From JAYPWI01 sp964629575 (GTDB lineage: Bacteria; Actinomycetota; Acidimicrobiia; Acidimicrobiales; Poriferisodalaceae), in assembly GCA_964629575.1 (NCBI GenBank), contig CAZVUM010000001.1, positions 62,001-126,000 of the forward strand: a stretch of DNA of 64,000 bases, in the 5' to 3' direction. The position numbers and the translations under genes are program-made. The number at the start of each line of letters is the position of its first letter. Position 1 is the stretch's first letter. Positions 50,943 to 58,165 of the stretch are shown piece after piece. The notes under the pieces are model-generated. The model had not been told where the DNA came from. It saw nothing but the letters and a program-made list of their open reading frames with translations, and did no database searches.

Positions 50943-51623
50943 TCAGGACCACCCGCCATCGAGCTGAATCAGCTGACCGAAGATGAACGTTGACGAGTCG
51001 CCGGCCAGAAACAGCGCCAGCTCTGCGGTTTCTTCGGATCGACCGAGGCGCTGAGCAGGGACCTCGGCACTCAGACGCTCGAGGAATCGCTCGTTCTCCA
51101 TCAGCTCGGGCGGGTAGTACGTGGGATTGGCCACGTAGTTCTGGGCGATGGCGTTGAGCCGGATGTTGTGACGCGCAAGCTCGTGGCCGGCGGACCGGAC
51201 GAACGAGTTCTGCGCTGCGCGGGCAGCGACGTAGCTCGGGGCCTGCGGCCGCATCCGGCGCAGCGGCGAGCTCGACCCTGTGACAACGATGCTGCCGCCA
51301 CCACGCTCCACCATTCGAGGCGTTGCAGCACGCACGAGTCGCATGAGCGGGTGAACCATCGCATCGAAGCCTTCGAGCCACTTGGCATCTTCGATGTCTG
51401 CCACCTTCGCTCCATAGGCGGCCAGATCGAGATTCGCGATGATCACGTCGAGATCGCCGAGACGGTCGACGAGCTGCTGCGGCTCGTCGGCACCGAGGAG
51501 GAGGCTGTCGTCAGCGGTGACGTCTGCCCCTTCCGCCCTGAACAGTTCCACGATCGGGGGTCCCATGAACGCGTCCGCAGACGTGACGAGGACTCTCTTG
51601 TCGGCCAGTCGTCCGGTTGCCAT
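50943..51623 (-). CDS. Halohydrin dehalogenase (SDR-type HHDH)
   Basis: A 226-residue protein of the SDR fold with the two HHDH signatures. Thr14-x4-Phe19-x-Gly21 (TSADAFMG) replaces the SDR nucleotide-binding glycine motif. Ser118-x12-Tyr131-x3-Arg135 (SYVAARAA at the Tyr) replaces the YxxxK site with YxxxR. It also keeps NYVANPTYYPPEL, like the halide-binding NY-x-YYP region of HheC, and a C-terminal LDGGW. It would convert vicinal halohydrins to epoxides and open epoxides with azide, cyanide or nitrite. The GTG/ATG start at 51623 is supported. Neighbours are QueG-like Fe-S genes. The stop lies in a CGCGTCAG motif. Confidence 0.9.
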   Translation of the reverse strand: MATGRLADKRVLVTSADAFMGPPIVELFRAEGADVTADDSLLLGADEPQQLVDRLGDLDVIIANLDLAAYGAKVADIEDAKWLEGFDAMVHPLMRLVRAATPRMVERGGGSIVVTGSSSPLRRMRPQAPSYVAARAAQNSFVRSAGHELARHNIRLNAIAQNYVANPTYYPPELMENERFLERLSAEVPAQRLGRSEETAELALFLAGDSSTFIFGQLIQLDGGWS

Positions 51624-51687
51624 GGGCCGAACCTAGCGCTGGCTCACCGCCGCCACCGGCTTGTGAATGTTGGGCTCGGAGTCGTGG

Positions 51688-52053
51688 CTACTGACGCGTG
51701 GGCGGCGGGTTGTCGCCGTAGAGATTCTTCACGCCACCGGAGCGATACGAGGCAGACGCGGCATCCTTGAACCGGGCCGATGCCTCGTACTCCTCGATCC
51801 CGTACTTGTCGTGCTCGGCCACCACGCGAATCTCGGTGACGTCGCGTATGTCGAGCCCGAGATGCTCAGCGATCTCCGCGTCGGTCCAGGCTCGGCCACG
51901 GGTGTCATCGGGGAGGAACTCGTTGATGTTGCGCTGATGGCTGTTTCCGAGCTCGAGAATCTCGTGGCGGTACCTGTCATAGAGGTCCGGATCAACGACA
52001 TGGAATCCCGAGTATTCGCCTCGAGGCTGGCCGTCCGACGCGTCAGCGGTCAT
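51688..52053 (-). CDS. Small conserved protein next to the Fe-S genes, 121 aa
   Basis: The 121-residue product starts at ATG 52053, which overlaps the stop of the Fe-S gene (ATGA at 52050-52053), and so is translated after it. The sequence is acidic and helical, with HVVDPDLYDRYRHEILELG and AEIAEHLGLDIRDVTEIR. I do not recognise the family. The coupling to QueG-like proteins suggests a subunit or accessory protein. The open frame extends upstream, but that is a shadow of the Fe-S gene. Confidence 0.65.
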   Translation of the reverse strand: MTADASDGQPRGEYSGFHVVDPDLYDRYRHEILELGNSHQRNINEFLPDDTRGRAWTDAEIAEHLGLDIRDVTEIRVVAEHDKYGIEEYEASARFKDAASASYRSGGVKNLYGDNPPPTRQ

Positions 52054-52910
52054 TTGAGGGCCCTCCGGTCGCCTCCGACCGGGCAGACGCGTACGCACTC
52101 GAAGCACTGACCCTGGCTGACGTTCGAATAAGTGATCGACCACATGGTCCTGGTGAAGAAACTTCCGTACAGGATCATCTTGCGTCGCCGCGCGTCAGGT
52201 TCGCTGAGTGCCTGCTCGAGCGCCGTCTGATAGCCGGGGACCCAGTAGTGGTAAACGCGGTCGCGGCACCGGTCTGCGTCGTATTTGCGTCCGATGACCA
52301 ATCCCTCTTGGATCTCGCCGCCGAGGCAGCCGCCGTCGTCGATGTTGCAGACCTGTGTGCACGGCGTCACCCCTTCTGACGCGTACATGTCCAGGCACGA
52401 GGGCGCGGGGCATGCCGGCTCGGCCAATGGTCCATCGAAGGGGAGCGGCAGTGACGTCAGGATGACGGCCAGGTAGAGGAAGCCGTGCTCGGGATGCAGC
52501 GTTGGTCCGGCCAGGCTCGGTGATCCGACTCCGGCAGCAACCGCCGCGTCGGCGAAGGACATGAACGCCCGGTCGCCCTGGTCTGTGCCCGTGGGGACAG
52601 AGAGCGCGTAGTACCCGAGGTCGTCCTCGATCTGACGCGCCACTGCCGATGCGGTCACGCCGATACGGTCGGCGGTTCCCAGCGTCTCGAGCACCTCGGG
52701 GCGAGGGCTGTTCCACTCGCCGGCGCGAGGTGCGGCGCCGCCCAGCACGATCATCGAGCGCACCTCCGGAAGCAGGTCGGCAGGGCGCTGCCCCTCGGGC
52801 TGATCGTCGAGAAGGGCCGGATCGCCGACTCCCGCAACTGACGCGCCGCGCCGCACAGCAGCTGCGAGAAGTGTTGCCTTGACCTCCTGCCAGTCTGGCT
52901 CAGCGGTCAC
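52050..52910 (-). CDS. QueG/reductive-dehalogenase-like Fe-S protein (copy 2)
   Basis: A 286-residue iron-sulfur protein related to epoxyqueuosine reductase and the reductive dehalogenase family. The N-terminal DUF1730-like part has AAVRRGASVAGVGDP, the middle has PAPSC and TPCTQVC cysteines, and the C-terminus has CFECVRVCPVGG, a CxxCxxxCP 4Fe-4S motif. GTG 52910 overlaps the stop of the paralogue upstream (GTGA), and its stop overlaps the small gene downstream. It may reduce a double bond or carbon-halogen bond, or carry electrons. No corrinoid-binding motif is clear. Adjacent to the halohydrin dehalogenase. Confidence 0.75.
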   Translation of the reverse strand: MTAEPDWQEVKATLLAAAVRRGASVAGVGDPALLDDQPEGQRPADLLPEVRSMIVLGGAAPRAGEWNSPRPEVLETLGTADRIGVTASAVARQIEDDLGYYALSVPTGTDQGDRAFMSFADAAVAAGVGSPSLAGPTLHPEHGFLYLAVILTSLPLPFDGPLAEPACPAPSCLDMYASEGVTPCTQVCNIDDGGCLGGEIQEGLVIGRKYDADRCRDRVYHYWVPGYQTALEQALSEPDARRRKMILYGSFFTRTMWSITYSNVSQGQCFECVRVCPVGGDRRALK

Positions 52911-53794
52911 TTCAGCTTCCGTTCGTAGCGGCCGACCGGACACACTCGCATGCACTCGAAACACTGCGCGACCGACTCCTTGTAGCGCCCGATCGAGGTG
53001 AGGTTTCGGCGAAAGTCGTCGGAGTAGATGAGGGCTCGCCGCTCATCGGCGTCGTCGATGTTGGTCAGGATCTCGACCTGCTTGATGTGGCCGCGGATCC
53101 CGAAGTTCATCGCGCGTGTCGAGCAACGCTCGCGGTCGAAAAACGACGATGTGATCTCGCCATCTTCGATCGTCGCGTCGATGCAACCACCCTCGTCGGC
53201 GGGGCACGCGGCCATGCAGGGGGTGCGACCTTCTTTCTCATACAGCAGGACACACGACCGTGCCGGGCAGACGTTCTCTTCGAGCTGGTGGTCTGGCAGG
53301 AGCTCGAGCGTCGTCAAGACAGCGGCGTAGTACAGGAGGCCGTGTTCGGGGTGGAGAATGATGTTCGCTGCGATCGACCGGGTTCCCAGGCCTGCCAGCA
53401 CGGCGGCGAGCATCATGGACATCGGGGGGTGCTGACCGCTGGTCGGCAAGGCCGGTCCTGGCATGGCCTGATGCCCGTGAGCTCGCTCGATGTGCTCGGA
53501 GACGACCATCGAGGCAACGTTCTCGCGGAAGTCGTATCCGGTGATCTCCATGAGGCGTCTGTTGGGCGAGCGCCAGGCGGCGTTCGAGGGACCCTTGGCT
53601 CCCATGACGACGACGCTGCGCACCCCTGGCATGAAATCGGAAGGGCGGTGTCCCTCGGGCACGTACTCGTTGAAGGCGGCTGGGTCGGCCACCCCCGCGA
53701 CCGTCGCGCCGCCCTTCAGGGCCACGGCTTTGATCTCGTCGGTGAGCGTCGCGAGTGCGCCCTCGTCGCGTTCGGTACCTGTTGCGTCGCCCAT
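52907..53794 (-). CDS. QueG/reductive-dehalogenase-like Fe-S protein (copy 1)
   Basis: A 295-residue paralogue of the next gene, with VALKGGATVAGVADPAAF and PGVRSVVVMGA in the DUF1730-like part, CPARSC, TPCMAACPADEGGC and C-terminal CFECMRVCPVGR as 4Fe-4S ligands. A tandem pair suggests they form a complex or a two-step electron path. Starts at ATG 53794, and the next gene overlaps by 4 bases. The neighbouring upstream gene is a benzoate-CoA-ligase-like enzyme. It lacks the Tat signal typical of respiratory RdhA, so it is cytosolic. Confidence 0.75.
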   Translation of the reverse strand: MGDATGTERDEGALATLTDEIKAVALKGGATVAGVADPAAFNEYVPEGHRPSDFMPGVRSVVVMGAKGPSNAAWRSPNRRLMEITGYDFRENVASMVVSEHIERAHGHQAMPGPALPTSGQHPPMSMMLAAVLAGLGTRSIAANIILHPEHGLLYYAAVLTTLELLPDHQLEENVCPARSCVLLYEKEGRTPCMAACPADEGGCIDATIEDGEITSSFFDRERCSTRAMNFGIRGHIKQVEILTNIDDADERRALIYSDDFRRNLTSIGRYKESVAQCFECMRVCPVGRYERKLK

Positions 53795-53826
53795 CAGGCC
53801 TCGAGCGTAACCAACCGGCTGACGCG

Positions 53827-55350
53827 TCAGCCGTCCCGAAGGAGGTGGCGCTTGACCTTGCCTGTCGCAGTGGTCGGAAGTTCATCGACGAACTCGACCC
53901 AGCGTGGGTATTTGAATGCGGCAAGCGTGGATCTCACATGATCCTGAATCTTGGCGGCCAACTCCGGCGATGCGTCAGCTGGCTCTTCGAGGAGAACGAA
54001 CGCCTTGGGCTTGAGGAGTCCATCGTTGTCTTCTGCGCCGACAACCGCTGCAAGCACGACGCCAGGCACCTCGATGATCGCCGCCTCGACCTCTGCGGGT
54101 GACACCCAGATCCCGCCAGCTTTGATCATGTCGTCCTCGCGTCCGAGGTACGTGAAGCTCTCGTCGGCGTTGCGGATGAACGTGTCGCCGGTGGCCATGA
54201 AGCGCCCATGAAAGGTCCGACGGTTGTGATCGGTGCGGCGCCAGTAGCCCGGGGTGACGGACTCGCCTGCGACGTACATCTGGCCTGGTTCGCCGTCGGG
54301 AACCACGTTGCCCTCGGCGTCGCGTAGCTCGACTTCGAAGCCGTCAACCACCCATCCCGACGACCCTGCGATCTGCCGGTCGAGCCGGTTGGCGACGTAG
54401 ATGTGGGCGAGTTCGGTCGAGCCGACGCAGTCCAGAATGGTGAGGTCGAGCTCGTTCTTGGCCCGCCGGTAGATGTCGGCGGGAAGGGTCTCTCCGCCGG
54501 TGATGGCGATTCGCACCGGGTCGAATGTCCCGTCCGGTACGTCCGACGCGAGCAGCTGGGCCATGAAGGTCGGCACCCCGAAGAACATGGTCGGTCGGTG
54601 ACGTGTCACGTGGTCGACCACGTCGGGCACGGTGGGTCGGCCGTCGAACAGAACGTGCGTTGCGCCGGTACCGAGAGCGAAATAGTTGACGCCGAGCCCG
54701 TAGGCGAAGAAGAGCTTCGGAACCATGTACACGCGGTCCTCGGAGGTCATCTCGAGGATGTTCTGCGCGTACACTTCGGTGAGGAAGGCCATGTCCTTGT
54801 GGCGATGGAGCGCACCCTTCGGGAAGCCTGTGGTCCCCGACGTATAGAGCCAGAACGCGATGTCCTCTCCGTCTGCTGGGAAGAGTCGCCCCTGGCCGGC
54901 AGAGTCCCGGAGGTCGGCCCAATTCGGGATGTCCGTCGGAGCCCGGGAGCCCTCGCCAACGACGTGCTGCAGGAACGGCTGTCCTTCTGTCGCACGCATC
55001 ACCTGTTCTGCGAAGAAGTCGGAGACGATGCACGCTGACGCGCGGCTGTCCTCGAGGAGGAACCGATAGTCCTTCGTCGGCAGCATGGTCGAGACCGGCA
55101 CCGGCACTGCGCCGTGGGCCATCGCGCCCCAGAAGACTTCGAGGAAGGCCGGCCGGTCGGCCATCACCATCATGACGCGCTCTTCGCGGCGAAGCCCCAG
55201 GTCTTCCAGCGCGGCGGCTGCCTTGAGCACTCCGTCGGCGAGTTCGCTGCGTGTGGTCTCGGCTCCGGTGGGGCCGTCGATGAGGGCGATGCCGTCGGGG
55301 TCGCGCTCTGCGGGCTCGAGGATGAAGTGGCGCACCGCGTTGTCGGACAT
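53827..55350 (-). CDS. Benzoate-CoA ligase-like acyl-CoA synthetase
   Basis: A 507-residue AMP-forming ligase. WLYTSGTTGFPKGALHRH is the P-loop, SEDRVYMVPKLFFAYGLG is typical of benzoate-CoA ligases, YLGREDDMIKAGGIWVSP is the hinge with Asp/Lys pattern, and PTTATGKVKRHLLRDG carries the catalytic lysine near the end. It would activate an aromatic or aliphatic acid with ATP and CoA, feeding it to the CoA-dependent enzymes of this region. Starts at ATG 55350. The stop codon lies in a perfect CTGACGCGTCAG site. Confidence 0.9.
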   Translation of the reverse strand: MSDNAVRHFILEPAERDPDGIALIDGPTGAETTRSELADGVLKAAAALEDLGLRREERVMMVMADRPAFLEVFWGAMAHGAVPVPVSTMLPTKDYRFLLEDSRASACIVSDFFAEQVMRATEGQPFLQHVVGEGSRAPTDIPNWADLRDSAGQGRLFPADGEDIAFWLYTSGTTGFPKGALHRHKDMAFLTEVYAQNILEMTSEDRVYMVPKLFFAYGLGVNYFALGTGATHVLFDGRPTVPDVVDHVTRHRPTMFFGVPTFMAQLLASDVPDGTFDPVRIAITGGETLPADIYRRAKNELDLTILDCVGSTELAHIYVANRLDRQIAGSSGWVVDGFEVELRDAEGNVVPDGEPGQMYVAGESVTPGYWRRTDHNRRTFHGRFMATGDTFIRNADESFTYLGREDDMIKAGGIWVSPAEVEAAIIEVPGVVLAAVVGAEDNDGLLKPKAFVLLEEPADASPELAAKIQDHVRSTLAAFKYPRWVEFVDELPTTATGKVKRHLLRDG

Positions 55351-55392
55351 CTTCCGAAATCTAGACGGCCGCCGCCGGCTGACGCGCGGCTG

Positions 55393-55992
55393 TCAACTCG
55401 AGATCAGCGCTTCTATCCGCTCCACGAGAGTGGTGTGGTTGACCTCGCCATAGCCCGTCCGGCTGAAGGTGCCGTCGTCGTTGAGGAAGAGGAACGTCGA
55501 TCGACCGCTGGCTCCGAAGCGATTCCAGAGGGCCTGGTCCTCGTCGTGGATCTGGACGAAGTGCGCGAGTTCGTGGCGGGCGACGAACTCCTCCAGCTCG
55601 GGGATGTCGGCGCGGCTCCCGATCCCGATGAATGTCACCCTGTCTCGGTAGGTGGCTGCGACCTCTGCGACCGCAGAGGCTTCGTCGTTGCACGAGCTTC
55701 ACCAGGGCGCCCAGAACCACACCACGAGGTCGCTGTCGCGCGCGTCAGCGAGATCGAAGGATGCGCCGTCCACGGTCGGCACGGTGCCAGACAGAATTCC
55801 GGCGGTGTCGAACGCGTCAGCGGAACTGTCGGGAAGAGCTGGTCCCGACGTTGTCGTCAGATCCGTGGCCTCATCTTCGGCTGACGCGTCAGGCGGGTCG
55901 TCGGAGCCGCAGGAGGCGATGATGAGGGCGCCGACAGCTACGGCGGCCAATCTGCGGCTGAGAAGGGTTCGCACCGTGCTGAACATACTCAC
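55393..55992 (-). CDS. Thioredoxin-like lipoprotein with in-frame TGA at the active site (probable selenoprotein)
   Basis: Two frames split by one TGA (55699-55701) read as a single 199-residue TlpA/AhpC-like protein. It has a lipoprotein signal (ALIIASC, Cys28) and an acidic linker, then LVVWFWAPW, TGA and SSCNDEAS. In relatives this is WAPWCxxC, so TGA sits at the first redox cysteine, giving U98-x-x-C101. After it the thioredoxin fold continues in frame (VTFIGIG, FGASGRSTFLFLNDDGTF), though the cis-proline is not conserved. A SECIS-like hairpin lies 19 bases downstream. The alternative is a C-to-A nonsense mutation making a pseudogene, but the exact position and the hairpin favour selenocysteine. 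Start may be GTG 55992 or ATG 55986. It may reduce disulfides or peroxides outside the membrane. Confidence 0.8.
55662..55679 (-). promoter_or_regulatory. SECIS-like hairpin downstream of the in-frame TGA
   Basis: On the minus strand CCTCTGC-GGTC-GCAGAGG forms a perfect 7-bp stem with a GGTC (GGUC) loop. It begins 19 bases after the TGA, so the loop is about 26 bases away, inside the spacing known for bacterial SECIS elements, and the loop equals the GGUC apex of the E. coli fdhF SECIS. It overlaps codons for ASAVAEV. Confidence 0.75.
55699..55701 (-). other. In-frame TGA codon, predicted selenocysteine
   Basis: TGA takes the place of the first cysteine codon of a thioredoxin CxxC motif, with open frames in the same phase on either side. 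Confidence 0.75.
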
Positions 55993-56049
55993 GCGCAGCC
56001 TCCTACAGAGCGCGCCCCGCAGGAAGTGCGTCGGCGCGACGGGCGCGCG

Positions 56050-56490
56050 TCAGTCAGAGGCGCCGAGAACCAGCTCGTAGCGCTGCCCGCTCCAGCCGTT
56101 CTGAAGGTCACGACCCTCCACGAAAACCGTCTTCACGTCTGAGGGGATCACGACTTCACCCAACGAACGGGTGAAGGGCTGCTCATCGGCGTGATGGTGG
56201 GTGAGGATGCGGATGCCGAGCTCGGTTCCATCGGCGTCGCTCACTCGCCACGCGTCGGCGTACCGCTCAGGGCTGTCGTAGGGGCTGCGAATCGTCACGC
56301 TGAAGGTCCAGGAGCCGTCTGTGGAGGGTTCGGCTGACGCGTCAGTCACCTCGGGATGAGTCTCACCCAGCCGCACGCCCGAAACGTCGGCGCGTGGCGA
56401 GTCATCGCGCGCGTCAGCATCGCCGCAGGAGATCGCGGCCGGCGACAAGCCCACCACCAGGGCGAGTAGGAGGCTGACGCGTCGCTTCAT
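56050..56490 (-). CDS. Small secreted lipoprotein, conserved hypothetical
   Basis: A 146-residue protein with a lipoprotein signal (LSPAAISC, Cys22) and a beta-rich domain containing HHHADEQPFTRSLGEVVIPS and VFVEGRDLQNGWSGQRYELV. Proteins with the EQPFTRS feature occur in many bacteria, without known function. It lies 57 bases upstream of the thioredoxin-like gene on the same strand and may be in the same operon. Several TGACGCGTCAG copies fall inside and beside it. Confidence 0.7.
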   Translation of the reverse strand: MKRRVSLLLALVVGLSPAAISCGDADARDDSPRADVSGVRLGETHPEVTDASAEPSTDGSWTFSVTIRSPYDSPERYADAWRVSDADGTELGIRILTHHHADEQPFTRSLGEVVIPSDVKTVFVEGRDLQNGWSGQRYELVLGASD

Positions 56491-56564
56491 CCGGCCACTG
56501 TTCCACAGGGGCTGCGGCGGTAGGCGACGCTGTAGCGTTCGCGACGAGAGCTGAGGAGAAGGTC

Positions 56565-57401
56565 ATGGCTGGTCGACTGGAGGGAAAGGTCGCCGTCATC
56601 ACCGGCGGCGGCAACGGGATCGGTGCCGCGAGCGCCAGGCGCTTCGCTGCGGAGGGCGCGTCAGTGATCGTCGCGGACGTGCAGACGACGAATGCGGTGG
56701 CGGTGGCCCAAGGCATCGAGGCCGACGGAGGTCGCGCATCAGCGGTGCACCTCGACGCTGCCAGCGGTGAGTCGAATGAGGAGATGGCCGCAGAGGCGGT
56801 CGATCGCTACGGCACCATCGACGTGGTCGTCACGGCCGCGGGCGTGAGCAGTGCGGACTACTTCTCCGGCGACATGGAGAACGATCGCAAGCGAGTGCGG
56901 ATGGCGTCAGAGGCGTCGGCCGTCAATCCGGCGGCGTCTCTGACCGAGCTCGATGTCGAGGACTTCAGGCGGGTAATCGACGTCAATCTCACGGGCACAC
57001 TGCTGGCGATCCAGTCGACGGTCCGTGTGATGCTCGACCAGCACAAGGGGGGCTCAGTGGTCACGATTGCGTCCATCGCCGCCGTCGACCCTCTGTGGGG
57101 TGCACCGAGCTATCCCGTGTCGAAGGCGGGCGTGTGGATGCTCACCAAGAACGCGGCGCGCACCTTGGCGCCGCTCGGAATTCGGGTGAATGCGATCGGT
57201 CCCGGGTTCATCGAGACGAACATGACGGCGGTCATGAACGAGGTCGACGAGCTGAGCGCCGTCGTGCTCGGTGGCACCCCGATGGGGCGCAAGGGGACAC
57301 CGGACGAGGTCGCCAACGTGGCCCTGTTCTTGGCGTCGGAGGAGGCCAGCTTCGTGACGGGTGAGCTGATTCATCCCGACGGTGGCTGGTTCACCGGCTG
57401 A
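56565..57401 (+). CDS. Short-chain dehydrogenase/reductase (classical SDR)
   Basis: A 278-residue SDR with TGGGNGIGAASARRFA (cofactor motif), DVNLTGTLLAIQS, and SYPVSKAGVWMLTKN with the YxxxK motif. An insertion of about 20 residues after TAAGVSSADYFSGDM may bind the substrate. It ends in HPDGGWFTG. It would interconvert an alcohol and a ketone with NAD(P). ATG 56565 is preceded by AGGAGAA. Its stop lies in a TGACGCG motif, the last of the dense run. Divergent from the lipoprotein gene. Confidence 0.9.
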   Translation: MAGRLEGKVAVITGGGNGIGAASARRFAAEGASVIVADVQTTNAVAVAQGIEADGGRASAVHLDAASGESNEEMAAEAVDRYGTIDVVVTAAGVSSADYFSGDMENDRKRVRMASEASAVNPAASLTELDVEDFRRVIDVNLTGTLLAIQSTVRVMLDQHKGGSVVTIASIAAVDPLWGAPSYPVSKAGVWMLTKNAARTLAPLGIRVNAIGPGFIETNMTAVMNEVDELSAVVLGGTPMGRKGTPDEVANVALFLASEEASFVTGELIHPDGGWFTG

Positions 57402-57434
57402 CGCGATGCCCCGCGCATCGCGGGCTGAACAGGG

Positions 57435-58028
57435 CTATTGCCTCGAGGTCGGCCCTCGCCGGCGTACGTCGTCGACCGCTTCCATGGCCTCGCGGATCTC
57501 GTCGATCCATTCGCTCTCGTTGTCGCCGACCAGCCCGACGCACCACGCGAGTGCTTCGGCTCGACTGCGGGCGATGCCGGCGGCGATCAGAGTGTCGAGC
57601 ACCTGCCGCTCGTGGAAGCGGAGACGCGTCATCACCGGAACGTTCGCCGAGGTGAACGTCGCTTCGGTGTCGCCGCATCGCACCGCCCACGTGATGTGGC
57701 GCTCGAACTGGGCCTCGGCCCGTTCGGCGACCGACACCCGTTGGGTACGCGTGTCCTCCCGGAAGGTGGTGATGCGTGCCTCCTCGGCGACGGAGCGATC
57801 GGTATCTCCCGCGAGCTTCGGAGCCGGGATTGTTCCGACAACGATGATCTCATCGCGGTCGAAGGTGATGTCGGGCGTTGAATCGAACCAGTCGTCGGGA
57901 AGGCTCCCGGTGAACCATGCGGTGAGCTCGTCCGTGGTGGTCAGCGGTGGCTCGGGGGCGCGTCGGCCACCGGGGCCTCTGCGGCGCATGCCCCGGCCGG
58001 GCCGTCCTCCTCGATGTCGTGCGGTCAT
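57435..58028 (-). CDS. Conserved hypothetical protein with Arg/Gly-rich N-terminus, 197 aa
   Basis: I do not recognise a domain. The product starts at ATG 58028 with a basic Arg/Gly-rich segment (HRGGRPGRGMRRRGPGGRR), followed by a helical core containing DWFDSTPDITFDRDEIIVVG and SRAEALAWCVGLVGDNESEW. The basic N-terminus might bind nucleic acid. The upstream frame extends to 58070 but lacks further support. An AT-rich direct repeat just upstream (58068-58091) may be its promoter or operator. It converges with the SDR gene. Confidence 0.65.
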   Translation of the reverse strand: MTARHRGGRPGRGMRRRGPGGRRAPEPPLTTTDELTAWFTGSLPDDWFDSTPDITFDRDEIIVVGTIPAPKLAGDTDRSVAEEARITTFREDTRTQRVSVAERAEAQFERHITWAVRCGDTEATFTSANVPVMTRLRFHERQVLDTLIAAGIARSRAEALAWCVGLVGDNESEWIDEIREAMEAVDDVRRRGPTSRQ

Positions 58029-58067
58029 GTGAAGTCCTCGGGTGTGGGTGGAGATCCCGCTTCGCAG

Positions 58068-58091
58068 CAAGTAACTATGTAATCAAGTAAT
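58068..58091. promoter_or_regulatory. AT-rich direct repeat upstream of the Arg/Gly-rich gene
   Basis: CAAGTAAC (58068-58075), TATGTAAT and CAAGTAAT (58084-58091) give two CAAGTAA units 16 bases apart, in one of the few AT-rich stretches of the window. It may be a -10-like element or a regulator site for the gene at 57435-58028. Confidence 0.4.
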
Positions 58092-58165
58092 AACAGCTCC
58101 GGAACATCGCTCCACTGTGACGTGCGTCACACCGTCGATCACTCGCGGGGCGGTTTCTGGACCCC

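Larger units (their letters stand above)
43097..57407. repeat. Region dense in the palindrome CTGACGCGTCAG and its halves
   Basis: Perfect 12-base copies occur at 43163, 45707, 53819, 55881 and 56334. Ten-base forms (CTGACGCGTC or GACGCGTCAG) occur at 43097, 46168, 49196, 49468, 52037 and 56473, with about twenty more TGACGCG/CGCGTCA 7-mers (for example 49321, 50918, 51691, 52376, 55379, 57398). In several cases the TGA of the motif is the stop codon of a gene (at 43164, 46169, 50919, 50943, 53827 and 57399). By eye, the rest of the window has only a handful. The motif falls in coding and non-coding DNA and in different frames. Confidence 0.75.

Noticed and set aside
55393..55992. Simple nonsense pseudogene
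   Set aside because: Not excluded, but TGA stands exactly at a redox cysteine, no other damage exists, and a SECIS-like hairpin with GGUC loop is at the right distance.
43097..57407. Integron attC or matS-type sites
   Set aside because: The motif lies inside genes as well as between them, and lacks the larger structure of attC; resemblance to matS is only partial.
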